A DNA stretch of 64,000 nt, taken from NCBI GenBank assembly GCA_907163375.1, contig CAJQUW010005339.1, positions 1-64,000 on the forward strand, given 5' to 3'. Position numbers and translations under genes: made by a program. Shown in pieces: positions 63,586 to 64,000 of this stretch (its first letter is position 1; every line of letters begins with the position of its first letter). The notes below the pieces were generated by a model, which was not told where the DNA came from, made no database searches, and worked only from the letters and a program-made list of their open reading frames with translations. This DNA is from Prostheceraeus crozeri. Lineage: Eukaryota > Platyhelminthes > Polycladida > Euryleptidae.

Positions 63586-64000
63586 GAGCTCAGTCGTCCG
63601 TTTTATAACCAGACCTAGCTCCAATCACATGCGTTTCCCTTTTCACGTTTTCCCTGTCTATGTTACGTGACAAAGAGTTATCACACGTGAACGTTTGACT
63701 GCGTGGGTGGAAACCTTTCCTATTTATACACAAAGTCGTTCTAGTCCTCACAAAGACTTCAGTGACACACCCCTTCAAGCGAACAAAGACGCATTCATTT
63801 ATCTAACAAAGAGCCCGATAGTAATGCACAAAGCGCAATGACTCATGTTGTGACACGCCCCTTTTCTCGAACAAAGACGCATTCATTTATCTAACAAAGA
63901 GCCCGATAGAAATGCATAAAGCGCAATGACTCATGTTGCTCTATACACCATTACAAAATACTCAGTGAAAAGAAATCTTTATTGCATCTACACAATGTGT
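63586..64000. promoter_or_regulatory. family A gene 2 promoter region and upstream repeats (element C)
   Basis: Mirror of 13427-13905: TATA box on the minus strand (about 63600-63606), then the upstream repeats with AP-1-like and GGGCGTG boxes (63770-63960), and the AATAAAG polyadenylation signal of the next gene at the window edge. The element continues beyond 64000. Confidence 0.6.

Larger units (their letters stand above)
47273..64000 (+). mobile_element. Polinton-like element C (right end outside the window)
   Basis: Starts AGTAGTAATCCC at 47273 (preceding six bases AACAGA would be the TSD). It runs in the opposite orientation to element B and is collinear with it: 64000 corresponds to about 13427 in B. 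Most of the shared sequence is nearly identical. It differs by an expanded terminal repeat, a divergent coiled-coil gene, a divergent first zinc finger in the polymerase, a shorter tandem array and a LINE insertion. All tested genes carry lesions. The far end would lie roughly 3-4 kb beyond the window if it matches B. Confidence 0.85.

Overview
The window looks like repeat-dense, transposon-built chromatin of an invertebrate animal. I recognise no host gene. Eukaryotic signs are spliceosomal GT-AG introns of about 60 nt, TATA boxes, AATAAA signals, APE/RT-type LINEs, a P element with a THAP domain, a mariner, and DUF3504/Crypton-like tyrosine recombinase remnants. The species cannot be named from the sequence.

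Three related Polinton/Maverick-like elements dominate. Element A (1-7679) is a terminal fragment. Element B (9938-26475, 16,538 bp) is bounded on both sides: its ends begin AGTAGTAATCCC, it has long terminal inverted repeats (TIRs), and it has a perfect 6-bp target duplication GTCTTT. Element C (47273 to beyond 64000) is a close relative of B in the opposite orientation, with an expanded TIR. B and C carry a protein-primed family B DNA polymerase with N-terminal zinc fingers and four exons, a two-exon coiled-coil gene, two families of duplicated small genes (A and B), a DEDDh exonuclease-like gene (visible in B), and a reading frame that looks like a two-lobed TATA-binding protein. I see no integrase, packaging ATPase, adenain-type protease or capsid gene. 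Every tested gene in B or C carries at least one lesion in at least one copy. Some lesions are shared, including loss of the motif A aspartate and two in-frame TAGs in the polymerase. Genes are led by TATA boxes, short non-coding first exons and leader introns. In or beside those introns lie small hairpins with an invariant loop and changing, complementary stems, and a larger conserved foldable element.

The sequence between the elements is a nest of insertions. A tyrosine recombinase relic (9350-9779 plus 32944-33767) was hit by a minus-strand LINE (LINE-1a). That LINE was then hit by a shorter LINE copy (29459-30184), a MITE (27199-27999), a P element (30693-32548) and Polinton B, which sits in the last codons of the LINE ORF. 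A full-length intact LINE with gag-like ORF1 and EN-RT ORF2 (34916-39993) is flanked by exact 2,285-bp direct repeats. To its right are an RTE-type LINE relic split by a mariner (42320-44020), a hairpin, another recombinase relic (45328-46406), and then element C, which itself contains a LINE fragment (62327-63362).

As a system, the Polinton-like elements appear to bring their own replication and perhaps transcription functions (polymerase, exonuclease, TBP-like factor, possible DNA-binding proteins) while depending on something outside the visible gene set for integration and packaging. All functional statements beyond motif recognition are inference.
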